Of a DNA stretch of 56,070 nucleotides, positions 32,886 to 41,026 are shown one piece after another. Source of the stretch: Rhodanobacter glycinis (lineage in GTDB: Bacteria; Pseudomonadota; Gammaproteobacteria; Xanthomonadales; Rhodanobacteraceae). Each line of letters opens with the position of its first letter. Position 1 is the stretch's first letter. The position numbers and the translations under genes were made by a program. The stretch is from assembly GCF_900114325.1 (NCBI RefSeq), contig NZ_FOSR01000010.1:110228-166297 (forward strand), read 5' to 3'. A model generated the notes under the pieces. That model was given only the letters and a program-made list of their open reading frames with translations. It did not search any database and was not told where the DNA came from.

Positions 32886-33328
32886 AACAAGCTTTCCTGC
32901 GCCCCATCCTGCTGGTCGAAGACAGCCTGGCCGATGCCGAGATGGCGATGGATGCCCTGCGGGAGGCCAACCTGGCCAACCCGGTGGTGCATGTCGAGGA
33001 TGGCGTGGATTGCCTGGACTGGCTGTACGCGCGCGGCGCCTTCGACGGCCGTGGCAGCGGCGACCCGGCGGTGGTGCTGCTGGACATCAAGATGCCGCGC
33101 ATGGACGGGCTGGAGGTGCTTACCCACATGCGCCAGGACGAAAGGTTTCGCCGCGTGCCGGTGGTGATCCTGTCGTCCTCGCGCGAGGAACGCGACCTGG
33201 CGCGCAGTTGGGACCTGGGCGCCAACGCCTACGTGATCAAGCCGGTGGACGTGGCGCAATTTTTCGACGCCGTGCGTACGCTGGGTCAATTCTGGGCGGT
33301 ACTGAACCAGTCACCGGAGCCCGATTGA
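32882..33328 (+). CDS. Single-domain response regulator (Rcp1-like receiver)
   Basis: 148 residues, receiver domain only, no output domain. The acidic pocket is LLVEDSLADAEMAM, the phosphoacceptor is Asp68 in VVLLDIKMPRMDG, then VVILSSSREERD (Ser/Thr switch) and ANAYVIKPVD (Lys). Receivers of this type commonly pair with phytochrome-like kinases and serve as phosphorelay shuttles. It overlaps the upstream kinase gene by 4 nt, so it is very likely its direct partner. Output probably passes to the downstream hybrid kinase or to a separate regulator (inference). Confidence 0.94.
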   Translation: MKQAFLRPILLVEDSLADAEMAMDALREANLANPVVHVEDGVDCLDWLYARGAFDGRGSGDPAVVLLDIKMPRMDGLEVLTHMRQDERFRRVPVVILSSSREERDLARSWDLGANAYVIKPVDVAQFFDAVRTLGQFWAVLNQSPEPD

Positions 33329-33335
33329 AACAACC

Positions 33336-33501
33336 TAGGAGCGTGGGCGGCAGAAATCCTCCGGGCTGCAAAAGTGTCTGCGTGGTCCATATGTCCGTCG
33401 CTTCTTGGCCCATAGAACCACTATGGACCGGCGAATCGTCGAAAATCTGTCCTCACGCAGCCACTTTTTCGCCTCGAAAGTTTCTACCGCCCACGCTCCG
33501 T
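33336..33501. repeat. Imperfect long inverted repeat, MITE-like
   Basis: Ends GGAGCGTGGGCGGCAGAAA (33338-33356) and its reverse complement (33481-33499) match at 18 of 19 positions. Inner segments AAAAGTGTCTGCGTG and CACGCAGCCACTTTT also pair, as do GGTCCATA/TATGGACC, so the ~165-bp unit can fold into one long hairpin. TA dinucleotides sit at or near both ends. It occupies the 220-bp gap before the hybrid kinase; I see no gene in that gap. Confidence 0.7.
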
Positions 33502-33548
33502 ACACGTCGAACGGCAACAGACAGGGATATCGTGGCTCAAGCACGCAC

Positions 33549-35117
33549 ATGAACGACAAACAGAACCATCCGGCCACCTTGCCGACGATTCGGGTATTGC
33601 AGGTGGAAGACAGCCGGCCCGATGCAGAGCTGGCGTTGGCCGAACTGGAAGCGGACGGCATCGCCTGCGAAACGCGCGTGGTCGACGACGAGGCGCGCTA
33701 CCTCGAAGCGCTGGACGAATTCCAGCCGCACATCGTGTTGTCGGACCTCAGCCTGCCCGGCTTCTCCGGCCAGCGCGCGCTGGCCTTGCTGCGCGAGCGT
33801 GACGGCGAGCTGCCTTTCATCTATGTCTCCGCCACGCTGGGTGAGGAGGCGGCGATCGAGGCACTGCGCAACGGCGCCACCGACTACATCCTCAAGCAGA
33901 ACCCGGCGCGACTGGCCAGCGCGGTGCGTCGGGCGCTGCGCGAGGCCGAGGCGCAGCGTGCCCATCGCCGTGCCGAAACGGAGCTGATGCGCGCCCAGCG
34001 CTTCGAAAGCCTGGCCATGCTCGCCGGTGGCCTCAGCCACGACTTGCGCAACATGCTGCAGCCGCTGCTGCTGGCCGGCGACAGCCTGCAGGACTACAAG
34101 GACGATCCACGCCTGGCGCGGCTGGGTGCGCTGGTGCGCGACTGTGGTCGGCGCGGGCTGGACATGGTGCAGTCGATGCTCTCGTTCGCACGTGGTGCGC
34201 GCCGGGCCGAGCAACTGCGACTGGGCAACCTGCTCGATGCGCTGGGCCTGCTGCTGCAGGGCAGCGTGCCGCATTCCGTGCGGCTTACCATCGACATGCC
34301 CGACCCCGAGCTCAGCTTCCAGGGCAACCATACCGAGCTGCAGCAATGCCTGCTCAACCTCTGCCTGAATGCGATCCAGGCCATGCCCGATGGCGGCGAG
34401 CTGCGCGTCGAGACGTCACAGGTCACCTTGCCGACGGACTTCTTCCTGGAAGAGGAGGAGCCGCGCAGCGGGCCTTATTTGCGCGTGGCCGTGATCGATA
34501 CCGGCACGGGCATGGACGACGCGACGCTGGCACGGCTGTTCGAGCCCTTCTTCACCACCAAGGAAACCGGCACCGGGCTGGGCCTGCTGTCATGCAAGCG
34601 CATCATCGCCAGCCACGGCGGCCTGATGCGAGTGGAGAGTTCGCCGGGCCAGGGCACCCATTTCCATTTGTACATTCCGCTGGTCGAGCTGGCGGCCGAC
34701 ATGGCCGGCGAGGAAGATGCCGAGAGCTTGCAGGGCAACGCCGAGCGCGTGCTTGCCGTGGCCGAGGAGATTGCGCTGCTGTCGCTGCTCAGCGACACGC
34801 TGGATGCCTGGGGCTACCAGGTCCACGCCAGCCAGAGCGGCACCGCCGCACTGCAATGGATCGAGGCCGGCAGCCTGCCGGACCTGGTGCTGCTGGATGC
34901 CGACATGAGCCTGTTCACCGCCGAACGGACACTGACGGCGCTGACCGATCGCGGCTACGTCGGCGCGGTGATCATGCTCGCCAGCGCCGACCATCCACCG
35001 GCCCCCGAATCCCTGCCACCGTTGCCGCGCCTACATGTGCTCGACAAGCCGTTCTCCACCAGCAAGCTGCTGCACTGCCTGCGCCGGGCGCTGGTGGGCG
35101 ATAGGGAGTGCGACTGA
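33549..35117 (+). CDS. Soluble hybrid histidine kinase (REC-HisKA-HATPase-REC)
   Basis: 522 residues, no membrane segments. REC1 has Asp66 in HIVLSDLSLPGFSGQRAL, then ATDYILKQNPARL. A kinase core follows with His164 in GGLSHDLRNMLQPLLLAGDS, N-box LNLCLNAIQAMPDGG, DTGTGMDD, FEPFFTTKETGTGLGLLSC. A C-terminal receiver-like domain has Asp450 in LVLLDADMSLF but an atypical start (VLAVAEEIALL, without the usual acidic pair), so its phosphorylation is doubtful. ATG 33549 gives the normal REC start (IRVLQVEDSRPDAELA). It follows the kinase/receiver pair in the same direction, suggesting a phosphorelay. Confidence 0.9.
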   Translation: MNDKQNHPATLPTIRVLQVEDSRPDAELALAELEADGIACETRVVDDEARYLEALDEFQPHIVLSDLSLPGFSGQRALALLRERDGELPFIYVSATLGEEAAIEALRNGATDYILKQNPARLASAVRRALREAEAQRAHRRAETELMRAQRFESLAMLAGGLSHDLRNMLQPLLLAGDSLQDYKDDPRLARLGALVRDCGRRGLDMVQSMLSFARGARRAEQLRLGNLLDALGLLLQGSVPHSVRLTIDMPDPELSFQGNHTELQQCLLNLCLNAIQAMPDGGELRVETSQVTLPTDFFLEEEEPRSGPYLRVAVIDTGTGMDDATLARLFEPFFTTKETGTGLGLLSCKRIIASHGGLMRVESSPGQGTHFHLYIPLVELAADMAGEEDAESLQGNAERVLAVAEEIALLSLLSDTLDAWGYQVHASQSGTAALQWIEAGSLPDLVLLDADMSLFTAERTLTALTDRGYVGAVIMLASADHPPAPESLPPLPRLHVLDKPFSTSKLLHCLRRALVGDRECD

Positions 35118-35192
35118 GGTCGCGGTGGAAAGGTACGTTCGCCCCAGGCAGCAGGTCATCTGCGGCCGAAGTGCAAAGGTGTGCCGCTTCGC

Positions 35193-35220
35193 TTGTCGCC
35201 ATGGTGAAGTCTGGTAGTCT
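35193..35220 (+). promoter_or_regulatory. Possible sigma70 promoter before the permease pair
   Basis: TTGTCG (35193-35198) and TAGTCT (35215-35220) are 16 bp apart, ~50 nt upstream of the first permease ATG. The match to consensus is moderate and no other evidence supports it. Confidence 0.35.
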
Positions 35221-35269
35221 CCCGGCTCGACCATTCCGCTCGGGTGGTCGGGGGAATCCTGGGGGATCA

Positions 35270-36601
35270 ATGCTCGGCTACTACTTCGACCTGGCACTGC
35301 GCAGTTGTCGGCGCAGCAAGGCGTTGACGGCGCTCGTGGTGGTACTGATGGGCTGTGGGGTAGCCACCTGCATGATTTCCTTCGCGGTGTTTCGAGCTGC
35401 TGCGGCCGACCCGATTCCGCAGAAGTCGCACCAGTTGTTCGTGCCGCAGATCGACAACTTCGGACCGGCGCACAACTGGAAGAGCGAGCCGCCGATCCTG
35501 CTCAGCTATAGGGATGCCGAAGCGTTGTTGCATGCGCGTCAGGCGCGGCGGCAGGTGCTGATCTACGGCAGCAAGTGGACGGTGCTGCCGGATGACGCGC
35601 GGCAGCCGCCGTTCCCGCAGGAAGGCGATGCGGTGAGCAGCGATTTCTTCGCGATGTTCGACGCGCGGTTCCGCTACGGTGGCGGCTGGTCGAGCCATGC
35701 TGACGAGCAGCGCGCGGCGGTGGTAGTCATCAGCAGTGCGCTCAACCAGAAGCTGTTCGGCGGCGCGAACAGCGTGGGTCGCGAGATCAACCTGGATGCG
35801 CACGTCTATCGCATCGTCGGTGTGCTGGACGACTGGGAGCCGCGTCCGCGTTTCTTCGATGTGGCCAGTACGTACTATCCCTTCAGTCATCCGCGACAGC
35901 TCTATCTCCCGTTCAGTCGTGCCATCGACCTGCACAAGGCCACCACGGGGCAGTTCTATTGCAGCACGAATACCGTCGATCCCGACCTGCCGGACTGGAA
36001 CAGCGTTCTGCGCAGCGAATGCGCATGGATCGCGGCCTGGGTGGAACTGCCTGCGCGCGCCGACGTGGCGCATTATCGCGACTGGCTACGCAACTACGCG
36101 GCCGAACAGCAACGCCTCGGTCGTTTCGACTGGCCGCCGAACGTGCGCCTGTCCGATGTCATGCAATGGCTGCGCCAGGATGGTAATAACGTGATACCGA
36201 AATCGTCGACGTTGTCGCTGATCGTCTCGGTGAGTTTCCTGCTGATCTGTCTCGTCAACGTGGTCGGCCTGATGCTGGCTCGCTTCATGCGGCGCGCGCC
36301 GGAGATCGGCGTGCGCCGCGCACTGGGGGCGTCGCGCGGAGCGATCTATCGCCAGTTTCTGATCGAGGCGGCGGTGATCGGGCTTGCCGGTGGTCTGCTG
36401 GGCCTGCTGTTGACGGCCCTGGGCATGGCTGGCATCGGCAAGGTGTTTGAGCCGGAGATCGCTCAGCTGACACGGTTGGATGCGTCGCTGTTCCTGTTGA
36501 CCGTCGTGGTCGCGTTGCTCGTTACCTTGATCGCCGCTCTGTATCCCACTTGGCGTGCCGCCCATGTGCAGCCGGCGTGGCAGCTGAAGGTGAACGGATG
36601 A
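35270..36601 (+). CDS. MacB/FtsX-type ABC transporter permease (first of pair)
   Basis: 443 residues: N-terminal TM helix (ALTALVVVLMGCGVATCMISF), a large periplasmic core (MacB_PCD-like, about residues 45-290), then three C-terminal helices of the FtsX domain with the loop FMRRAPEIGVRRALGASRGAIYRQFLIEA, where the permease contacts its ATPase. GGGGGA precedes ATG 35270. It overlaps the next permease by ATGA. Such permeases act in efflux or mechanotransmission rather than uptake. No ATPase or membrane-fusion protein gene is nearby, so partners must be elsewhere. Confidence 0.9.
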   Translation: MLGYYFDLALRSCRRSKALTALVVVLMGCGVATCMISFAVFRAAAADPIPQKSHQLFVPQIDNFGPAHNWKSEPPILLSYRDAEALLHARQARRQVLIYGSKWTVLPDDARQPPFPQEGDAVSSDFFAMFDARFRYGGGWSSHADEQRAAVVVISSALNQKLFGGANSVGREINLDAHVYRIVGVLDDWEPRPRFFDVASTYYPFSHPRQLYLPFSRAIDLHKATTGQFYCSTNTVDPDLPDWNSVLRSECAWIAAWVELPARADVAHYRDWLRNYAAEQQRLGRFDWPPNVRLSDVMQWLRQDGNNVIPKSSTLSLIVSVSFLLICLVNVVGLMLARFMRRAPEIGVRRALGASRGAIYRQFLIEAAVIGLAGGLLGLLLTALGMAGIGKVFEPEIAQLTRLDASLFLLTVVVALLVTLIAALYPTWRAAHVQPAWQLKVNG

Positions 36602-37845
36602 GCGTGGCGATGCAGATGCGTCCGATCCTCGCCGCGCTGCGCCGGCACAAGATGGCCACGCTGTTGATCGTGCTGCAGATCGCGCTGACTCTTGCGGTGG
36701 TGAGTAACGCGTTGTTCATCGTCAAAACGCGGGTGGTGCATCTGTCGCGCCCGAGCGGCGTCGACGAGGCGCACCTGTTCGCGATCAACAACCAGTGGAT
36801 CGGCCAGCCGGACGTGCCGCATATCCAAGCGCAGATGAACGCCGACCTGGCGACCCTGCGCAAGCTGCCGGGCGTGCGTGACGCGTTTGCCAGCCAGGCT
36901 TATCCGATGGAAGAGAGCGGTGGTGGCCTGGTGCGCCTCAAGCACCAGATCGAGCAGAAGAAGCTGCAGCTGGCGCTGTCCTATTTTGCCGATGAACATG
37001 CACTCGGTACATTCGGTATCACGCTGGTGGCCGGGCGCAACTTCCGTGCCGACGAGATCGCCAGCCTCGGCCCGAATGACAAGGTGGTGCCGGCGGTGAT
37101 CATCATCACGCGCGACCTGGCCCGCAAGCTTTTCCCCGGGGGCTCGGCAGTGGGCCAGCGCGTCTATCTCCGGGACGACGGCCCGAGCACGATCATCGGC
37201 GTGGTCGACCGGCTGGAAGGCAGCTACGCGGGCAGCGGCGTACGTTCGATCGACGAGGACACGGTGCTGGTGCCGGCGCGCTACGCCAGCCCCGATGACG
37301 GCGTGGTCTACCTGGTGCGCGCGCAGGCGGGTCAGCTGGACAAGTTGCTACATGCGGCGCCGGCAGCGTTGCTTGCGCAGAACCGCATGCGACTGATCAG
37401 TCCGGACGATGGCGTGGTCACGCTGGTGCAGGCCCGCGAAAAGGCCTACACCACCGATCGCGGCGTGGCGATCATGATGGCTGCGATGTGCGGCCTGCTG
37501 TTGCTGGCGACAGCGGGCGGCATCGTCGGCCTGAGCAGTTTCTGGGTCGGTCAGCGGCGTCGGTCGATCGGCGTGCGACGTGCGCTGGGCGCGACGCGGG
37601 GCGACATTCTGCGCTACTTCCAGGTGGAGAACGCCCTGATCGTGGCTGCCGGTATCGGTTTGGGCGTAGTACTGGGCATCGCCGCGAACCTGTCGCTGAT
37701 GGCGCACTACGAACTGCCGCGGATGCCGCTCTGGGTGCTTGGAGTCGGCGCATTGCTGTTGTGGTTGCTCGGTCAGGTAGCGGTGCTGGGTCCGGCACGG
37801 CGCGCGGCATCGGTTCCGCCGGTGGAGGCCACGCGCTCGGTGTGA
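36598..37845 (+). CDS. MacB/FtsX-type ABC transporter permease (second of pair)
   Basis: 415 residues with the same plan: TM1 (MATLLIVLQIALTLAVVSNAL), a periplasmic MacB_PCD-like core, and a C-terminal FtsX domain with VGQRRRSIGVRRALGATRGDILRYFQVENALIV. It is translationally coupled to the first permease (ATGA overlap at 36598). The two permeases probably form a heterodimer, as in macrolide-exporter-like systems that use two distinct membrane subunits. The ATPase is missing from the window. The substrate is unknown; the upstream signalling genes may control it (inference). Confidence 0.9.
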   Translation: MSVAMQMRPILAALRRHKMATLLIVLQIALTLAVVSNALFIVKTRVVHLSRPSGVDEAHLFAINNQWIGQPDVPHIQAQMNADLATLRKLPGVRDAFASQAYPMEESGGGLVRLKHQIEQKKLQLALSYFADEHALGTFGITLVAGRNFRADEIASLGPNDKVVPAVIIITRDLARKLFPGGSAVGQRVYLRDDGPSTIIGVVDRLEGSYAGSGVRSIDEDTVLVPARYASPDDGVVYLVRAQAGQLDKLLHAAPAALLAQNRMRLISPDDGVVTLVQAREKAYTTDRGVAIMMAAMCGLLLLATAGGIVGLSSFWVGQRRRSIGVRRALGATRGDILRYFQVENALIVAAGIGLGVVLGIAANLSLMAHYELPRMPLWVLGVGALLLWLLGQVAVLGPARRAASVPPVEATRSV

Positions 37846-37928
37846 GGGCACCCCGCCTGCCGTGCCCGCACGTGGCCGACAAGCTGTGAGCGCTTACAGC
37901 CCTACGCAACGCGCATCACGCCCTTGCT

Positions 37929-38016
37929 CGTCATTCCGGCGCAGGCCGGAATCCAGTGAGGGTCACGCTTGCCCAAGCCGTACAGTCGCTGGATTCCAGC
38001 TTGCGCTGGAATGACG
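37929..38016. repeat. Intergenic palindrome family D, copy 1
   Basis: CGTCATTCCGGCGCAGGCCG at one end and GCTTGCGCTGGAATGACG at the other, each with its own small hairpin, around TCCAG...CTGGA. It lies between the convergent permease and PilR-like genes. Related units are at 44593 and 48498. Confidence 0.85.
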
Positions 38017-38120
38017 GTGAGGGAAGTAAGCCATGGGCCAGCAAAGAGAAGGGACTCACTGGCCGGCAGGCCAGCGAAAGCCTGCTATGGGTGAGCAACC
38101 TGGCGGCCACGGAACAACGA

Positions 38121-39527
38121 TCAGTCGATGCCGAGCTTCTTCAGCTTGTAGCGCAACGCGCGGAAGGTGATGCCGAGCTTTCGGGCGGCGGCGGTCTTGT
38201 TGTAGCGGGATTCTTCCAGCGCCTTGATGATGGCGGTGCGCTCGAGGTTGCTGATGTAGTCGTCGAGGCCACCGTCGGGCGTGGATGCCGCGGCGGCGGG
38301 CGCGGTCGCCATGCCGGCCGGGGACGGGGACGTTGGCGCGGGCTCGCCGGACATGCGCGGCGCGCGTTGCGGCAGCATCAGGTCGGTGGCGGTGATGCTG
38401 TCGCCGTCGCACATCGCCATTGCGCGTTCGAGGATGTTTTCCAGTTCGCGCACGTTGCCCGGGAAATCGTAGGCTTCCAGCGCTTGCCTGGCGTCGGCCT
38501 GCAGGCGGCCTTCGTCGCCACCGTTCTTCGCGGCCAGTTGCTTGAGGATGAAGGCGGACAGCAGCGGCACGTCGCCACGGCGCTCGCGCAGCGGTGGCAC
38601 GCGCAATTCGATCACGTTGATGCGATAGAACAGATCCTGTCGGAACAGGCCCTGCTCGACTAGCGCGGCCAGGTTCTTGTGCGTGGCCGAGAGGATGCGC
38701 ACGTCCACCGGTATTTCCTCGCGCGCGCCGATCGGGCGCACCGCTTTTTCCTGGATCGCGCGCAGCAGTTTCACCTGCATGTGCAGCGGCAGCTCAGCGA
38801 CTTCGTCGAGGAACAGCGTGCCGCCGTTGGCGGCCTGGAACAGGCCTTCCTTGTCGGCGCCGGCGCCGGTGAAGCTGCCTTTGCGATGGCCGAAGAATTC
38901 GCTTTCCATCAGCTCGGACGGAATCGCGCCGCAGTTCACCGGCACGAACGGGCCGCTGGTGCGCGGGCCCTGTTCGTGGATCAGCCGCGCCACCAGTTCC
39001 TTGCCCACGCCGGATTCGCCGGCGATGTAGACCGGTGCCTGGTTGCGCGCCAGCTTGCCGATGGTGACGCGGACCTGCTGCATGGTCAGCGAGTCGCCGA
39101 TCAGGCGGCTGCCGCTGGCGGCGGCATCGGGCGCATCGTTGCCGCCGGCGCGCTTTTCCTCGGCCAGCTTCAGCGCCGTGCGCACCAGCCGGCGCAGCAT
39201 CTGGATATCGACCGGCTTGGAGACGAAATCGAACGCGCCAGCCTTGAGTGCATTCACCGCGGCGTCGACGTTGCCGTAGGCGGTGATCATCGCCACCGGC
39301 GTGTCGGGGTGTTCGTCCGCGATCAGCTCGATCACTTCCTGGCCGTTGCCGTCGGGCAGGCGCATGTCGGTGAAGCACAAATCGTAGCTGCGCTCGTCCA
39401 GCGCGCGGCGGGCCTCGGCAACCGTGCCGACGGCGTGGACCTGCAGGTCCATGCGGCCCAGCGTGATGGTGAGCAGCTCGCGAATGTCGCGTTCGTCGTC
39501 GATGACCAGAACGGTCTGTTGGCTCAT
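38121..39527 (-). CDS. pilR: PilR-like NtrC-family sigma54-dependent response regulator
   Basis: 468 residues. Receiver with Asp54 in DLCFTDMRLPDGNG; AAA+ domain with Walker A GESGVGKELVAR, sigma54-contact loop KGSFTGA, Walker B GTLFLDEVAELP and the RINVIELRVPPLRERR box; Fis-type HTH at the C-terminus (YNKTAAARKLGITFRALRYK). The GITFRALRYKLKKLGI ending and GSFTGA loop are typical of PilR, activator of type IV pilin transcription. PilR is normally beside the kinase PilS, which is absent here; the next gene upstream is an esterase. Another NtrC-type regulator is the alternative. ATG 39527 gives the exact receiver start (MSQQTVLVIDDE). Confidence 0.9.
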   Translation of the reverse strand: MSQQTVLVIDDERDIRELLTITLGRMDLQVHAVGTVAEARRALDERSYDLCFTDMRLPDGNGQEVIELIADEHPDTPVAMITAYGNVDAAVNALKAGAFDFVSKPVDIQMLRRLVRTALKLAEEKRAGGNDAPDAAASGSRLIGDSLTMQQVRVTIGKLARNQAPVYIAGESGVGKELVARLIHEQGPRTSGPFVPVNCGAIPSELMESEFFGHRKGSFTGAGADKEGLFQAANGGTLFLDEVAELPLHMQVKLLRAIQEKAVRPIGAREEIPVDVRILSATHKNLAALVEQGLFRQDLFYRINVIELRVPPLRERRGDVPLLSAFILKQLAAKNGGDEGRLQADARQALEAYDFPGNVRELENILERAMAMCDGDSITATDLMLPQRAPRMSGEPAPTSPSPAGMATAPAAAASTPDGGLDDYISNLERTAIIKALEESRYNKTAAARKLGITFRALRYKLKKLGID

Positions 39528-39664
39528 GGGCACGGCAGTTGGTGGGATGTCAATCAGGATACTAGCCGCTTTGACGGGAGGCAAAGCCGTCCGGGCGCGT
39601 ATGCCGTCCGGCGGGCCTGTTCGACGGTCGCTCCGAACGGTGCGCAGCTTTGCGGCAGGAACTT

Positions 39665-39735
39665 GGAGCCCGCTCGCGGGCGATGCTTTCCCGCAGTGGG
39701 AATAGAAGCAAAAGCATCGCCCGCGAGCGGGCTCC
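39665..39735. repeat. Intergenic palindrome family C
   Basis: GGAGCCCGCTCGCGGGCGAT with its exact reverse complement around a ~27-nt centre that also contains GCTTT/AAAGC. It lies between the esterase stop and the pilR start. Confidence 0.9.
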
Positions 39736-39751
39736 GGGACCGGGCGGATTC

Positions 39752-40816
39752 TCAGCGTGCCAGCCGGTGTTCGAAGAATGCCACGATGGTGCGATAGGCC
39801 TGCTGCGACTCGGGCAGTTCGGGATCGGAGAAGAACGAGTGCCACATGCCTTCCCATACGTGCAGTTCGGTGGGCACGCCGGCCTGGTCGAGCAGTTCGT
39901 TGCTGTGGACCACCGAGCTCATGGTCATGTCGCGTGTGCCGGTGATCAGCAGGGTCGGCGGGAACTGCGCCAGCAGCGCGGGCGACAGCCCCGGTTGTAC
40001 CAGCGGGTCATGCGGATTGGCGCCGTGGAAGTAGGGCAGCGCGGCGAGGCCGAAGGGATGCGCGGGCACGCCTTGCCCGTTGAGCAGCGGTGCGGTGTAG
40101 GACGAATCACCGGCGATGTCCACCAGTCCTCCGCAGAACATGCCGATCGCACCGGGTACCGGCAGCTTGTCGGTGATGAAGCGCGCCACCGACTCGCCGG
40201 TGAGGATGCCGCCGGCCGAGCAGCCGTAGATGCCGATCTCGTCTGGTCTGTGCGTTTTCAGCAGGGCGCGGTAGACCTTTTCCACGTCCGTGCTGGCGGC
40301 GGGAAAGGTGTATTCGGTGCCTTGCCGGTAGTTCACCCCGATGACCTTGATGCGGCCCAGGCTGGCGATCGGGATCGATTCGACCAGCGCCCCGCTGTGC
40401 GCCCCCCACAGGAAGGCGCCGCCGTGCAGGTTGAGCAGCACGCGGTGGCGGTTCGCTGGCGCCACGCCCTGCGCGGGCAACACGGTGTCGACATCGACGC
40501 CGGCGATGCTGCTGTGGCCGAGTTTCACCGGATACAGCTTTTCCATGCGCCGCACGCGATTGCGGTTGAGGTGGTCGTAGAAGGCGCGGCTTTGCGCGAT
40601 CGGTGCGGTGATCGGCGGCGCCTTGCTGCCTTCGGCAAGCATCTTCGGGAAGAACGCGCGCGCCTGCGGCGAGGCGAACACCGAGTAGGGCACGCTGGCG
40701 GCAGGTGAGGTGACGCTGCCGTCGGGCTTGATGCTTTGCGCGAGGGCGCTGGCGGCGAACAAACTGCCGCCGAGCAGCATGACCGAGGTGATGGTTGATC
40801 GAGGCAAACGGTTCAT
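39752..40816 (-). CDS. Exported lipase/esterase, hormone-sensitive-lipase type
   Basis: 354 residues with a signal peptide (LLGGSLFAASALAQ, cleavage near residue 27). The oxyanion motif HGGAF (131-135) and nucleophile elbow IYGCSAGG (Ser200) mark the HSL/alpha-beta hydrolase-3 family; Asp in TGTRDMTMSS and His in GMWHSFFSD complete the triad. The periplasmic enzyme would hydrolyse short acyl esters. It is 210 bp downstream of the GH37 gene with a palindrome between, so it may or may not belong to the sugar locus. ATG 40816 gives the n-region plus signal peptide (MNRLPRSTITS). Confidence 0.92.
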   Translation of the reverse strand: MNRLPRSTITSVMLLGGSLFAASALAQSIKPDGSVTSPAASVPYSVFASPQARAFFPKMLAEGSKAPPITAPIAQSRAFYDHLNRNRVRRMEKLYPVKLGHSSIAGVDVDTVLPAQGVAPANRHRVLLNLHGGAFLWGAHSGALVESIPIASLGRIKVIGVNYRQGTEYTFPAASTDVEKVYRALLKTHRPDEIGIYGCSAGGILTGESVARFITDKLPVPGAIGMFCGGLVDIAGDSSYTAPLLNGQGVPAHPFGLAALPYFHGANPHDPLVQPGLSPALLAQFPPTLLITGTRDMTMSSVVHSNELLDQAGVPTELHVWEGMWHSFFSDPELPESQQAYRTIVAFFEHRLAR

Positions 40817-40895
40817 GGTGGTTCCTCGCATGTGACCAGGTGGGTGGTTGCGTTGGCCTGAGCGCCTGTTCAAATGGTGAGCGCACGAGCTTGTA

Positions 40896-40975
40896 GCAGG
40901 AGCGGCTTCAGCCGCGATGCTCTTCAGGCTTTTCGGCTGCCATGCAAAAAGCATCGCGGCTGAAGCTGCTCCTGC
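40896..40975. repeat. Intergenic palindrome family B, third copy
   Basis: GCAGGAGCGGCTTCAGCCGC opposed to GCGGCTGAAGCTGCTCCTGC, with GATGC/GCATC extending the stem. It lies in the 210-bp gap between the GH37 and esterase genes; nothing else stands out there. Confidence 0.9.
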
Positions 40976-41026
40976 TCCCGGGAAGATGACGGCAGACGGG
41001 GGCTGGACAGGACCTTGAACGGGCGC

